From NCBI RefSeq assembly GCF_001524445.2, contig NZ_CP013417.1:2356001-2420000 (forward strand): a stretch of DNA of 64,000 nucleotides. The letters are read 5' to 3'. Each line of letters begins with the position of its first letter. Position 1 is the first letter of the stretch. The notes under the pieces were generated by a model. It made no database searches, was not told where the DNA came from, and was given only the letters and a program-made list of their open reading frames with translations. A program made the translations under genes and the position numbers. This document shows positions 18,300-27,007 of the stretch, in pieces. This DNA comes from Burkholderia savannae (lineage in GTDB: Bacteria; Pseudomonadota; Gammaproteobacteria; Burkholderiales; Burkholderiaceae).

Positions 18300-19067
18300 T
18301 CAATCTTGGATCTCCGTGTCCGACATGACTGGGTGAACCTCAGCGAAATGTGGCTCGACCGGCGGGAGGCGGTAATACACCCCGTTACCGAACTTGAATT
18401 GATCGCGGTGTGCCCGCAGTTGGTCGCTGTCCGACTCAAAGAGAGTAAACCTGAACGACCGGCTTAAATCAGCTTTGGGGACGTTCGTCCCAATGCGGAG
18501 AGTGACTTCGTACTCACCCGCCATCCAGAAGAAGTCCGCATCGAACAGTGCAAGCAGCGGTTGTACCAGCGGCAGGTCCGCCTCTATGTCTGGATGGTCT
18601 TTCGGGAGGCCGACGCGCTTAGTCAAGATGTTGTCTTTCATCGCCTTAGCGGCCCTACTGAACGCCTGCTTTGCTTCTCGCGTCGCGATTCGGACGAAAT
18701 TCACGCCATGCCCCCATTCCTCGCGTGGCTGGAGGCGAAACGGCGTGAACAGCGTGGGCTTCTGGTCGGACAATTTCTCGAAATACCCGCGTGCCACAAG
18801 TTCTCTTCGCTCTTGCCCGCGTGCCACTGCAAGAGTGATCTTCTGAATTCGGATCTCTCTTCCCCCAGTGTTAGTGATCGAAAGACGCCACTGCGCATAC
18901 GGCGAGCCAACTTCCTCGTCCAGAACAATTCTGTCGAAGCACTCGACATCGAGCTTAGCGCGCTTAAACCAAAGTCGAACTGGAGGCAGTTGTGTAAGCA
19001 ATAAGGCGATGAACGCCACCGCGAATTGCCAAAATCTGATGTCGCTGTAGAAGTGTTGATCGCTCAC
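18300..19067 (-). CDS. Hypothetical membrane-anchored protein
   Basis: The 255-residue protein has one N-terminal hydrophobic helix (FWQFAVAFIALLLTQLPPV, about residues 12-30) followed by a soluble domain rich in beta strands (WRLSITNTGGREIRIQKITLAV), resembling immunoglobulin-like host proteins of unknown role. No catalytic motif is seen. AGATAGCC before the ATG is a weak ribosome site. It lies in the decayed accessory strip between the IS66 element and the prophage attachment site. The 19068-19282 stretch upstream has no gene. Confidence 0.65.
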   Translation of the reverse strand: MSDQHFYSDIRFWQFAVAFIALLLTQLPPVRLWFKRAKLDVECFDRIVLDEEVGSPYAQWRLSITNTGGREIRIQKITLAVARGQERRELVARGYFEKLSDQKPTLFTPFRLQPREEWGHGVNFVRIATREAKQAFSRAAKAMKDNILTKRVGLPKDHPDIEADLPLVQPLLALFDADFFWMAGEYEVTLRIGTNVPKADLSRSFRFTLFESDSDQLRAHRDQFKFGNGVYYRLPPVEPHFAEVHPVMSDTEIQD

Positions 19068-19239
19068 GGCTATCTTTTCTTCGAGAACTGACCGATGCTG
19101 CCGTGAATGATACCGCGCGGGCAGTCAACGCACAGGACGCGCCGAATCTTCATCAAATTTTGGCCCGGCAGTCTAAGCGAAGCGCGAGCCGGAAGGTAGG
19201 ATCTCGCCACAATGAGAATGCATCAGACATGTATCCAAT

Positions 19240-19257
19240 CTTAACCACGTGGTTAAG
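19240..19257. repeat. 18-bp perfect palindrome beside the attachment site
   Basis: CTTAACCACGTGGTTAAG is a perfect palindrome, itself nested in ATCTCGCC (19201-19208) and GGCGAGAT (19256-19263) arms. It lies in the original downstream flank of tRNA-Arg, 36 bp from the displaced tRNA 3' end. There is no T run, so it is not a classical terminator; it may be a protein binding site or tRNA 3' processing or termination structure. Confidence 0.6.
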
Positions 19258-19282
19258 GCGAGATTGTAAGCAGTTGAATAAC

Positions 19283-19347
19283 CGAAGAATTCTGGCCCGC
19301 CCTACACGATTCGAACGTGTGACCTACGGCTTAGAAGGCCGTTGCTC
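19283..19347. other. Left prophage attachment site (displaced tRNA 3' end)
   Basis: These 65 bp are identical to 62568-62632. They hold 55 nt of the 3' part of tRNA-Arg, including the anticodon region, plus 10 nt beyond the encoded CCA. TTGAATAA, separated by one mismatch, extends the similarity to 74 bp. Sequence to the left is host. Confidence 0.95.
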
Positions 19348-19400
19348 GTGTGTCGCCGCGCCTTGCTGGGCGCGGCTTGTATCCAACTGAGCAGCTTTCA

Positions 19401-19417
19401 GTCACACTCCAGTCACA
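19401..19417. promoter_or_regulatory. Candidate integrase arm-type site (left)
   Basis: The 17 bp GTCACACTCCAGTCACA contain two GTCACA repeats 11 bp apart. The identical 17 bp occur once more, in the same orientation, 73 bp inside the right attachment core (62479-62495). Paired copies at both prophage ends are expected for arm binding by a lambda-type integrase. Confidence 0.7.
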
Positions 19418-19440
19418 CCGACGACCTCTCCCGAGGCCGT

Positions 19441-20460
19441 ATGGCGACCGTAAGCAAGCGCGACAATGGATGGATGTGCCAAGTCCGAAAGAAGGGCTTT
19501 CCCGCACGCTCAAAGAAGTTCGACACGAAAACAGAAGCCCTCGAATGGGGCCGCATTGTCGAAGCCGAAATGGACCGAGGGCTGTTCGTCAGCACGGACG
19601 AAGCCGACCGCACCACCGTCGCCGACCTGCTCGACCGCTACACCCGAGACGTGTCTCCGACCAAGCGCAGCGGCGGCAGCGACAAGGGGCGTGCGGAGAA
19701 GCTCAAGAAGCAACTCGGCGCGTACAAGCTGACCGCCCTCACCTCATCCCATCTCGTCGGCTACCGTGACGCCCGACTCAAGGACGTATCCCCGCAAACG
19801 GTCATCCACGAGCTAAACCTGCTGAACCGGGCGCTTACGCTGGCAACCCGAGAATGGGGCATCGTCCTGCCTTCCGGCATCCCGAAGGTCATCAAGCCAC
19901 GGAAGCCGCAAGGCCGTGATCGGCGGCTCCACCCTGACGAGATTCAAGCCATCATCGACGCGACGGAATCACCCGACCTGCGGGACTTCATCCGGCTCGC
20001 CGTAGCAACCGGCATGCGTCGCGGCGAACTGGCGACCCTCCGCTGGGAGAACATCGATCTGGAACGCCGCACCGCGCACCTGCCGCTGACGAAGACTGAC
20101 ACGCCTCGTACCGTGCCGCTGTCCAGCGTCGCTACAGCCGTTCTACAGGCCCGCAAGGACACCGGGTACACCGTACCCTTCGCCGTCACTGCGAACGCCC
20201 TTACGCGGGCTTTCTGCCGTGCCGTGCAGCGAGCGCGGGGTCTGTACGAGTCCACATGCCGCGTGCTGGAGCGCCCCGTCGATCCTCAATGGCTCGTCGG
20301 CATCCGACTGCACGATCTGCGCCACGAGGCGACGAGTCGCTTCTTCGAGCTGGGATTGCAGACGGTCGAGGTCGCCAGCATCACCGGGCACAAGACGCTC
20401 GCAATGCTGAAACGGTACACGCACCTGAAAGCAGAAGACCTCGCGAAGAAACTAGGTTGA
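19441..20460 (+). CDS. int: Tyrosine-recombinase integrase 1
   Basis: The 339-residue integrase has an N-terminal arm-binding region, a core-binding SAM-like domain and a catalytic domain. Catalytic residues are visible: R193 in ATGMRRGEL, K218, H291xxR294 in HDLRHE, H317 in GHKT and the nucleophile Y326 in KRYTHL. The ATG at 19441 is chosen because the arm-type domain (VSKRDNGWMCQVRKKGF) starts at once and the upstream extension reads through the attachment site. It is next to attL, the usual integrase position, and is followed 56 bp later by a second integrase. It has an insertion of about 20 residues (near 268-288) absent from the second enzyme. Confidence 0.95.
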   Translation: MATVSKRDNGWMCQVRKKGFPARSKKFDTKTEALEWGRIVEAEMDRGLFVSTDEADRTTVADLLDRYTRDVSPTKRSGGSDKGRAEKLKKQLGAYKLTALTSSHLVGYRDARLKDVSPQTVIHELNLLNRALTLATREWGIVLPSGIPKVIKPRKPQGRDRRLHPDEIQAIIDATESPDLRDFIRLAVATGMRRGELATLRWENIDLERRTAHLPLTKTDTPRTVPLSSVATAVLQARKDTGYTVPFAVTANALTRAFCRAVQRARGLYESTCRVLERPVDPQWLVGIRLHDLRHEATSRFFELGLQTVEVASITGHKTLAMLKRYTHLKAEDLAKKLG

Positions 20461-20516
20461 CAGCCGACACCACTTCGGAGACACTAAAAGGCAGCACGAC
20501 AATCAACGAGAGTAAC

Positions 20517-21536
20517 ATGGGTACGCTACAGGAACGCCCGAACGGGCATTGGACGGGCAAGGTTCGCAAAGCCGGATACCCCGCACAGTCCGCCACATTC
20601 CCGACTCGCAAAGAGGCCGAGAAGTGGATCATCGATACTGAGGCAGCAATCAACGCTGGACGCTTCCAAAATCTAGACGGCTCAGCCCTCCTCCGCGATG
20701 TTATTGATCGCTACCTTCGGGACGTTACGCCAAGCAAGAAGGGGGAATCCTCAGAGACGTGGCGGCTCAAGGCCATCCAGCGGGACGAGATCGGCTCGTA
20801 CTCGGTCGGCAAGCTCACACCCGCCGTCGTGGCGAACTGGCGCGACCGCAGGCTGGCCGGTACTGACGGCAGGCCCGTGTCGGGGTCTACGGTCAACCGG
20901 GAGATGAACCTTCTGCATCACGTACTGGAGACAGCCCGTAAAGAGTGGGGACTTGGCGCTCCGGTCAATCCCGTATCTGAAGTCCGCCGTCCCAAGAACA
21001 GCCCAGCGCGTGAGCGCCGCCTCACCGACGACGAGAAAGTCGCCTTGCTCGCTGCCTGTCGGCAGACGCACTCGCGTTCTGGTCGGCAGAGCTACCTCGC
21101 CGATGTTGTTGAGCTGGCTCTGGAGACAGGTATGAGACAGGGCGAAATCATCAAGCTGGAGATCGAACAAGTACATCTAGATGGTCGATTCGTCGGCCTG
21201 CGCGCTGGCGGCACAAAGACCGAGGAGGCCCGCACCGTCCCGCTAAGCACTCGCGCTGCGGAGATATTGAAGTCCGTGATAGGCGACCGCACAACGGGCC
21301 GCGTATGGGTTGGCCTGACGAGTGATGCCGTGAAGCGTGCGTTCATCCGTGCTCGCGACCGGGCTGGAATCAAAGACTTGACGTTCCATGACTCGCGGCA
21401 CGACGCCACTACCCGTTTTGTGGAGCTGGGTCTGACCGACACCGAGGTGATGTCGATCACGGGCCACAAGACTCAATCCATGATGCGCAAGTACACGCAC
21501 CTGCGTGCAAAGGACTTGGCGAAGAAGCTGGGATGA
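20517..21536 (+). CDS. int: Tyrosine-recombinase integrase 2
   Basis: This enzyme is also 339 residues and has all catalytic residues (R207, K234, H291, R294, H317, Y326) with the same C-terminus pattern (YTHLxAxDLAKKLG) as integrase 1. The two are clearly diverged paralogues, not a fresh duplication: few N-terminal positions agree. The ATG at 20517 begins a short basic arm-type domain (RPNGHWTGKVRKAGY). Its TGA abuts the stop codon of Rz1 on the other strand with no gap. The pair may act together, as a heteromer, or divide integration and excision; no excisionase gene is seen. Confidence 0.93.
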   Translation: MGTLQERPNGHWTGKVRKAGYPAQSATFPTRKEAEKWIIDTEAAINAGRFQNLDGSALLRDVIDRYLRDVTPSKKGESSETWRLKAIQRDEIGSYSVGKLTPAVVANWRDRRLAGTDGRPVSGSTVNREMNLLHHVLETARKEWGLGAPVNPVSEVRRPKNSPARERRLTDDEKVALLAACRQTHSRSGRQSYLADVVELALETGMRQGEIIKLEIEQVHLDGRFVGLRAGGTKTEEARTVPLSTRAAEILKSVIGDRTTGRVWVGLTSDAVKRAFIRARDRAGIKDLTFHDSRHDATTRFVELGLTDTEVMSITGHKTQSMMRKYTHLRAKDLAKKLG

Positions 21537-21773
21537 CTACTTGAAGAAGGCGCGCAGCGCATCGAGCTGCGCGTTGCAGAAGTCCAGCGCCGTCTGGTAG
21601 TCATGGACGGACTGGACGAGCCCACCGAGGGTATGGTCGGTCGGCGGCGTAGGCTCAGCGCACGGCTGAAGCAGTGTCGCCGGTGGACGCAGCGGGACGG
21701 TTGCCGTACAGGCTGTCCCACACAGCGTCAGGAACAGCAGTGCTGCTCCAGTCAGGGTTCGCTTGGAGTGCAT
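21537..21773 (-). CDS. Rz1-like spanin lipoprotein
   Basis: The 78-residue product has a lipoprotein signal ending near C22 (LCGTAC) and a Pro-rich stretch ([19 protein letters not shown]), both typical of Rz1. It starts inside the upstream Rz gene in another frame and overlaps it by 119 nt, the classical nested Rz/Rz1 pair. With Rz it would span the periplasm and fuse inner and outer membranes at the end of lysis. Confidence 0.85.
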
Positions 21774-21990
21774 TGGATACCTTCGTCTGGTTGGTGGAAG
21801 CTCTCGCGACAGTCTGTTGAGCGGCGTGTGTGTACGCGTCTATGGCAGCCTTGTTCGCCGCGAGGCTGGCCGTCAGGGAGGCAACCTGCTGCTGGGCAGC
21901 GTTCGCCCGCTGGTGTTCCGTGTAGGCCGTGAAGCCGAGCCCGCCCACGAGGAGCAGGCCCAGCAGTACGGCGATGATCCGGTCGGTCAT
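21655..21990 (-). CDS. Rz-like inner-membrane spanin
   Basis: The 111-residue protein has an N-terminal membrane anchor ([19 protein letters not shown]) and a periplasmic coiled coil ([21 protein letters not shown]). The start at 21990 overlaps the endolysin stop in an ATGA, so translation is coupled. It is the partner of the Rz1 lipoprotein nested in its 3' half. Confidence 0.85.
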
Positions 21991-22442
21991 TGGGTGCATA
22001 CCTCGTATTCCTTCTGACGGCGCAGCACCAGTCCGCGCAGCTTCACGCCTTTGGCGTAGACCCACTTCTTCAGCTCCTCGCAGGCACCGCGATGGTCGCC
22101 CGCGTTGAACTTCTTGCGGAGGGTCGATCTGGCGAAATTGCCGCGCCCGACGTTGAACACGAAGTCGGTGTACGCGGCCAGCTCGTTCGCGTTGATCGGG
22201 CCTGTGGTCAGGTCCAGCACAGCACCCATCGCCTCGGCGGAATCCGCGTTCAGGAGTTGGGTGCATTGGGCTGGCGAGTACACCCGCCCTACCCGCACGT
22301 CAGCTCCGGTGTGACCGGTACACGCCGTGGGGATGCCAACCGGGTCGAGGTAGACGGTGGTGCGAGTGCCCTCGTAGGTGAGTGTGAGCGGGACGCTAAT
22401 TGCAAGCGCTGCCGCGATCACGGCAGCGCTAACGCGTGCCAT
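21987..22442 (-). CDS. SAR endolysin (GH24 lysozyme)
   Basis: The 151-residue lysozyme shows the T4-type catalytic triad E24, D33 and T39 (E-x8-D-x5-T). The first 22 residues are a weakly hydrophobic, Ala-rich segment without a cleavage site, as in signal-anchor-release endolysins of P1 and P21. These reach the periplasm via Sec and are activated when the membrane collapses. The start overlaps the previous stop (TAATG), and Rz/Rz1 follow. Confidence 0.9.
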
Positions 22443-22660
22443 TAGGCGAGCTTCACCGTCTTGAGCTTGTCGCCGGTAGCAGCATGTGCGGCGTTCGCAG
22501 CAACGATGAAGAAGTCGCGCAGCGTCGCTGCGGATGCCACGCCCCCCGCGCCGCGCGCAGCAGCTTCTTCGATGCGGGTGACAGCCTGCGACGTGTCCCA
22601 GCGCAAGTCGTCGCCTTGGGCGTACGCCTCGCGGATGTTCGGCAGATCGGTTACAAGCAT
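22442..22660 (-). CDS. Small phage protein of unknown function
   Basis: The 72-residue product has a helical, Ala-rich character with IREAYAQGDDL and SAATLRDFFIVAANAAHAATG. It has no membrane segment and no recognised motif. It lies between the large terminase subunit and endolysin, with GGAGGTAACTC before its ATG. A packaging, capsid or lysis-timing role is possible only by position. Confidence 0.75.
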   Translation of the reverse strand: MLVTDLPNIREAYAQGDDLRWDTSQAVTRIEEAAARGAGGVASAATLRDFFIVAANAAHAATGDKLKTVKLA

Positions 22661-22663
22661 GAG

Positions 22664-24460
22664 TTACCTCCGGTATTTGTTGAAAGCTGAGCCGCCGCTT
22701 CGGCGTCCAGTGGGATTGGTTCGGTAGTCCACGCGCGACAGTGGGTTCTTGATCCAGTCGTTGAACTCCTGCTCACGCAGGCGCTCGATTGCGCGTTCCT
22801 GATTGACGCCCATCTGCTCGACCCAATACCGGCAAGCGCCCGCGAGGGCGTCCAGTCGGTCGTCGTGCTGGAGAGCGTTCTTGTCGCGCGTGATGTGCGC
22901 GATCTGGTGAAGCAGGGAGTAGCTCGGACGCTTCTCCACCGGGTAGCGCTGGAGGGACTTCTCCTCGTCACGCGGGATGTCATCGTTGAAAACGAGCGAG
23001 CCGCGCGCGATGATCGGTTCGAGCACGTCGATGATCCGCAGCTCCTTCTGCCCGGATTCCCACGTCTCCTCAATGGCGCAGCCGTCGCCCACCGTCTGCG
23101 GGTATTCGGCGCGGAGGATCGGGAGCCATGAGTGCAAGTACGCACCGTTGCCGAAGTTCTTCTCGACGAGGATTCGGTTCACCTTCCACTTCCGGGCAAT
23201 GCCCGCGAGGAACTTGAAGCCCTCCGGGTCGAAGCCGCCCTTGATGCCGCCGACTTCCGCCACGAATAACGTGCCGTTCAGGAAGCCGACGACGGCGTAG
23301 CCCGTCTCGTCGCCGTTCTTGCCACCGCCTGCCGGGTCCACGTACATGACGATGCCTTGCAGTGGCGCACGGTCGCGCTCGACGCTGGACGGGATACCCA
23401 TCGTGTACGTCGTGCCGTTGACTTGGTACTTGATCGTCTCGTGCGCAAGCAGTCCCGGCGTGATGCCGAGAGGAAACAGCTCCGCGAAGCGCATCGTCAT
23501 GATCTTGGCGAGGCGCAGCGGGAAGCGCTCCGAGTCCGCCAGCTTCGTGTTCAGCATGTGCTGGAGCTGGAAGTACGCCGGGCCTTGGTCATGCTCCTTC
23601 TTCGCGAGGAAGCTCTCGACGCCTGCTGGCAGCTCCGGGTCTACGGGCTGGCCTTGGTCGCCGAGCATCCCGCCTCCGGTCTGGAGTGACGGGTCCGCAA
23701 GGATGCGGCGCATGATGAACGGCGCGAGCATGTCGCCGTAGTTCTCCATCTGAGCCGCAGTCGGGTAACGCCCCGGCCAGATGCGGACGGTGTAGCCCCG
23801 GCCCGGCAGCGTGTTGTAGATGGAGTTGATCGACTGCGGTGTACCGAGGTAGACGATTCGCCCCGTCGAGCAGATGGATGGGAAGTCCCGTGTCAGTTGA
23901 AGCAACGCCTGACGTTGGTGCTCCGTCAGGGAGTTCTTCGCACTCTCAATGTCGTCCGCGATAAGCAGGTCGGCACGCTTACCTTGCAGGTTGCCGGTGA
24001 CGCCGACGCACGCCACCGATGGCGACTTGTCCAGACCCTTGAGGGTGTGATGCACGTCGAATGCCTCGACCGAGGTTCGGTCGCCCGCGTTGCGGTCGGG
24101 GCGGAGACATTCAAGGATGTCCATCGTCATGATGACGCGGACGATGAGGGTTGAGATTTCGTTCGCCTGAGTGCCGCCAGCCGAGATAATCAGCACGCGG
24201 AACTTCGGGTCGTGGATGAGGCACCAGACTGCGAACAGTGCGCAGATGGTGGTCTTCGCTTGACCGCGTTGAGCCTGCACCATGAGGTAGTGCGGGCCGT
24301 ACTCAAGGAACTCAGCGATGTCAGCCTGCACCTCCGAGAGCGAGAAGCCGAGTTCAATCATCCCGTCTTCACAGAACGGGACGAAGTGAGGGTAGGCTTC
24401 TTGTAGGAGGGTGAGCTGCTCGATGCGCTGGATCGCGAGTTCTACTGACTCACGAGCCAT
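22664..24460 (-). CDS. Terminase large subunit (T7 gp19-like)
   Basis: The 598-residue packaging motor has a Walker A variant in VQAQRGQAKTT (K69), a Walker B LLIADDIES near residue 169, and a C-terminal RNase H-like nuclease domain beginning VMYVDPAGGGKNGDETG near residue 370. Together these match T7 gp19 in length and order. It pumps DNA into the prohead through the portal and cuts concatemers. It overlaps the small subunit by 11 bp. Confidence 0.95.
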   Translation of the reverse strand: MARESVELAIQRIEQLTLLQEAYPHFVPFCEDGMIELGFSLSEVQADIAEFLEYGPHYLMVQAQRGQAKTTICALFAVWCLIHDPKFRVLIISAGGTQANEISTLIVRVIMTMDILECLRPDRNAGDRTSVEAFDVHHTLKGLDKSPSVACVGVTGNLQGKRADLLIADDIESAKNSLTEHQRQALLQLTRDFPSICSTGRIVYLGTPQSINSIYNTLPGRGYTVRIWPGRYPTAAQMENYGDMLAPFIMRRILADPSLQTGGGMLGDQGQPVDPELPAGVESFLAKKEHDQGPAYFQLQHMLNTKLADSERFPLRLAKIMTMRFAELFPLGITPGLLAHETIKYQVNGTTYTMGIPSSVERDRAPLQGIVMYVDPAGGGKNGDETGYAVVGFLNGTLFVAEVGGIKGGFDPEGFKFLAGIARKWKVNRILVEKNFGNGAYLHSWLPILRAEYPQTVGDGCAIEETWESGQKELRIIDVLEPIIARGSLVFNDDIPRDEEKSLQRYPVEKRPSYSLLHQIAHITRDKNALQHDDRLDALAGACRYWVEQMGVNQERAIERLREQEFNDWIKNPLSRVDYRTNPTGRRSGGSAFNKYRR

Positions 24461-24764
24461 TCAGCGCGATGGCTTGCTCGACGGCGGCGGCTGCCTCGTC
24501 GTCGGTTACTTCGGTCTGCGGAACCAGCGGAACCACATTGCGCTGCTTTCGCCGCGCCTGCATCTCCTGAATCTTCTTCTGCATCTCGGACAGGACCGTG
24601 TTGTCTTCCACAACTGCCGTGATGTTGTTGTCCTTCAGGAACTTCGTTGCCGCGCCGAGGATGGCGGCGTTGCAGAGGTCGGCGTCTTGAACGAGCGTCT
24701 TGAACGTCTCGGCTACGAGCGCATGCAGTTCCGCCAGCGATTCGCTGCTGGCGGTCTTGCTCAC
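24450..24764 (-). CDS. Terminase small subunit (T7 gp18-like)
   Basis: The 104-residue, mostly helical protein (NAAILGAATKFLKDNNI; EMQKKIQEMQARRKQR) directly precedes the large terminase, as gp18 does. A GTG start overlaps the holin stop (GTGA), so its translation depends on the holin frame. It should recognise the packaging site in concatemeric DNA. The call rests on position, size and helical content. Confidence 0.8.
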   Translation of the reverse strand: MSKTASSESLAELHALVAETFKTLVQDADLCNAAILGAATKFLKDNNITAVVEDNTVLSEMQKKIQEMQARRKQRNVVPLVPQTEVTDDEAAAAVEQAIALNGS

Positions 24765-24949
24765 TTCTTCTCCTTCCCGGTCAGGGTTCGGTACACCTTC
24801 GGTGCGATTACGATGAATTGCAGCACGAGGTAGACGCCCGTGCCGTACATGATCCAGTCCGAGAGCGGGTGCCCTAGGATAAGGGAGCCGCTCGTGTAGA
24901 CCGGAGGTGCAGCCTGAACTACTGCCGATGCTACTTCGCGGCTGTTCAT
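24761..24949 (-). CDS. Class II holin (T7 gp17.5-like)
   Basis: The 62-residue protein has a hydrophobic stretch around residues 33-50 (MYGTGVYLVLQFIVIA) and a basic tail (TLTGKEKK). Size and position just before the terminase genes match T7 gp17.5. It would form the membrane hole that triggers lysis and activates the SAR endolysin encoded further on. AGGAG lies before the ATG. Confidence 0.85.
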   Translation of the reverse strand: MNSREVASAVVQAAPPVYTSGSLILGHPLSDWIMYGTGVYLVLQFIVIAPKVYRTLTGKEKK

Positions 24950-24958
24950 TTGTTCTCC

Positions 24959-25363
24959 TTAGATAGTTGGTTCCTCCGGCCAGTCGATGCTCATCGGATA
25001 GCCAGACTGCGCGGTGATATCTCGCAATGCTTGGCGGTACTTCCGGAATGGTGTTGGGTCCATTCCGGCATCCGCTGCCCGCCCCACGGCGGCGTCCGCT
25101 GCTTTGAGCAAAGCCTCGCGTCTATTGCGCGCTGCTCGATCGGCCTTCATAGAATTGAAAGCTCGCTCGTACTGAGCCCACAGCGGTCCAATTTCAGAGG
25201 GGGCCGGGGGACGTAGGTCAGTTCGTCCCCATCTGAAGATCGCTGCGGGAGCACGCTGATTCCCATTTGCATCGACTGCATGGCCGATCCAGTAATCTTG
25301 GCCGTTCGCCGTGCCCGGATAGAGCTGCTGCACGCAGAATGTGAGTTGTTCGTTGGTAATCAT
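24959..25363 (-). CDS. Putative tail-fibre assembly protein
   Basis: The 134-residue protein starts at an ATG overlapping the fibre stop (TGATG). Its C-terminus (FRKYRQALRDITAQSGYPM then IDWPEEP) matches the end of many tail-fibre assembly and XkdW-like proteins, which help fold or trimerise fibres. A central RAARNRREALLKAADAAV helix is also typical. It is placed directly after the fibre gene, which supports the call. Confidence 0.75.
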   Translation of the reverse strand: MITNEQLTFCVQQLYPGTANGQDYWIGHAVDANGNQRAPAAIFRWGRTDLRPPAPSEIGPLWAQYERAFNSMKADRAARNRREALLKAADAAVGRAADAGMDPTPFRKYRQALRDITAQSGYPMSIDWPEEPTI

Positions 25364-26928
25364 CAGTACGTCCTGATAGTGACGCATCGAATAAACTGCT
25401 CGCCCATCCGCATGTAATCGGAACTTGCTGTCCGCAAGCCGATCATCACGTACGGATTAGGTGCCTGAAGGGTTGCACCTGCCGTGAGCGGCCCGAATTC
25501 AACCGCGCCAGAGTTGAACTGACATTCACGCGGAGCTGATCGGTTGTAGAGATCATTCAGCACATCGTTCGACCAGCCTCGGTTTTCGAACCACCAGTTT
25601 CCGTCCGGCGTCATGCGATGCGAGCCTCGCGAGAACATGTTGCCCCAATCATCCACGGCCCACGTTACTGCGCTGTAGGCGTTGTTGATGATTTCGACGC
25701 CGCCGCCTTGACGTGCTCGGATGTACGCCCATGTGTTGTCGTTGTACCCGGATCGCAGCCCCAAGTCTGCCTGCCAGTTCGAGGCAGTGAGGCGAAGCCT
25801 CCAACCAACATCCTCACCCTTCGTCAGCTTTCCATTTGGATCGAAGTTATCGGTATCCCAAGGCGTTGCGCCCCAGCCAGGCCGCGCGCTCAAAACCAGC
25901 GCGCCGTCTTCGCCGAAATACGAGTATTTGTATGCGCCGGGCGGTCCAGAGCGGAACACGATGTTTCTCTTACGGGGATCGTTGTAGATGCCCGGCGCAG
26001 AGCCGTCTCCCTCCAGCCCGAAATTCAGAATAACTTGCGGCACATAAAGCGCCCCGCTCATCTTGTCGCCGGACTTCTGTACCGCAGCATTCGCCGTGGC
26101 GACAGCCGCCGCAGCATCAGACTGAGCCTGCGTAGCCTTCGCGTCGATGCCGTTCGCCGTGCTAACTGCATTTGCCGCAGCCGTATCAGCGCTGCTTGCG
26201 CTGTTCACGGCCGACTTGGAGTTGTCGAGAGCACTTTGCGCCTTGGCGTCGATGCCGTTTGCAACTGACTGCGCGATGTTGGCCGTATTCACGGCCGACT
26301 TGGAATTATCAAGCGCCTGCTGAGCCTTCCCGTCGATGCCGTCTGCGACTGCTTTCGCCGCACCCGCAGTATTGACAGCGAACGTGGCATCTCCTCGGGC
26401 GGCATTCGATTGATCGACTGCGAATGCTGCATTTCCATCTGCATGCTTTGCGGTAGCGGTCGCTGCGTTTGCCGTGTTGAGTGCAGTTGCCGAATCGATG
26501 ATCGCCTTGGACGAGCCATCATTCAGCAAGTCGAATCGGTCGGCCATTTCCGCCGCGACGAACACACCCTGCTCGGCCATTTCGTCGAGGTTCGGCTCGT
26601 TCAGGACGGAGCCGTTCTTGAAGCTCACCAGCGGCGTGCCGCGTGGCGTGTCCCGGTAGATGACGATGTACTGGCCCAATGCTACGGGCGCTCCCAGCGT
26701 GATCTGGCTAGGGCCGGTCCACATGCCCGACGTGATGACGAGCGGCGTAGTCCGGCCCGTGATCGGGTCGAACGTGTACGCCTTCACGTGATCCTTGCTG
26801 ATGTACCCACCAGCGAAGTTGAAGCTGAATGTCTTGGTCGAGCCGTCGCCCGAAGCGACAAGCATCGAGTTGCGCAGGCCACCCTGACCCGACGCGTCCA
26901 GCCACGGGACGAGATAGTCCGCTGCCAT
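25363..26928 (-). CDS. Tail fibre protein with T7 gp17-type N-terminus
   Basis: The first 150 residues (FSFNFAGGYISKDHVKAY, YRDTPRGTPLV, LNEPNLDEMAEQGVF) match the T7 gp17 tail-attachment domain. A coiled-coil shaft follows with Ala/Asn repeats; SALDNSKSAVN recurs with an 84-bp DNA period around 26204-26350. The C-terminal half is unlike T7 and should carry the receptor-binding head. At 521 residues it is close to T7 gp17 (553). A phage promoter and AGGAGG site lie just upstream. Confidence 0.92.
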   Translation of the reverse strand: MAADYLVPWLDASGQGGLRNSMLVASGDGSTKTFSFNFAGGYISKDHVKAYTFDPITGRTTPLVITSGMWTGPSQITLGAPVALGQYIVIYRDTPRGTPLVSFKNGSVLNEPNLDEMAEQGVFVAAEMADRFDLLNDGSSKAIIDSATALNTANAATATAKHADGNAAFAVDQSNAARGDATFAVNTAGAAKAVADGIDGKAQQALDNSKSAVNTANIAQSVANGIDAKAQSALDNSKSAVNSASSADTAAANAVSTANGIDAKATQAQSDAAAAVATANAAVQKSGDKMSGALYVPQVILNFGLEGDGSAPGIYNDPRKRNIVFRSGPPGAYKYSYFGEDGALVLSARPGWGATPWDTDNFDPNGKLTKGEDVGWRLRLTASNWQADLGLRSGYNDNTWAYIRARQGGGVEIINNAYSAVTWAVDDWGNMFSRGSHRMTPDGNWWFENRGWSNDVLNDLYNRSAPRECQFNSGAVEFGPLTAGATLQAPNPYVMIGLRTASSDYMRMGEQFIRCVTIRTY

Positions 26929-26946
26929 GTTGGCCTCCTGTTGTTA

Positions 26947-26970
26947 GTGTCTTTAGAGGGGAACGAAATT
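26947..26970 (-). promoter_or_regulatory. Phage RNA polymerase promoter (fibre/lysis genes)
   Basis: Minus-strand AATTTCGTTCCCCTCTAAAG ends at a predicted +1 G at 26951, giving a 23-nt leader with AGGAGG before the fibre ATG. The TAAA melting box, +1 G and C-rich middle follow the T3 promoter layout. It is one of five copies in the prophage. Confidence 0.8.
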
Positions 26971-26977
26971 GCGGAGG

Positions 26978-27000
26978 CCCACCCAGCGCCGCTGGGCGGG
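26978..27000 (-). terminator. Hairpin between internal virion and fibre genes
   Basis: CCCACCCAGC and GCTGGGCGGG form a 10-bp stem (one G-U pair in the minus-strand RNA) with a 3-nt loop just after the gp16-like stop. No T run follows, so it may be a pause, a processing site or a protector of the 3' end rather than a true terminator. Confidence 0.45.
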
Positions 27001-27007
27001 TTCCGAC

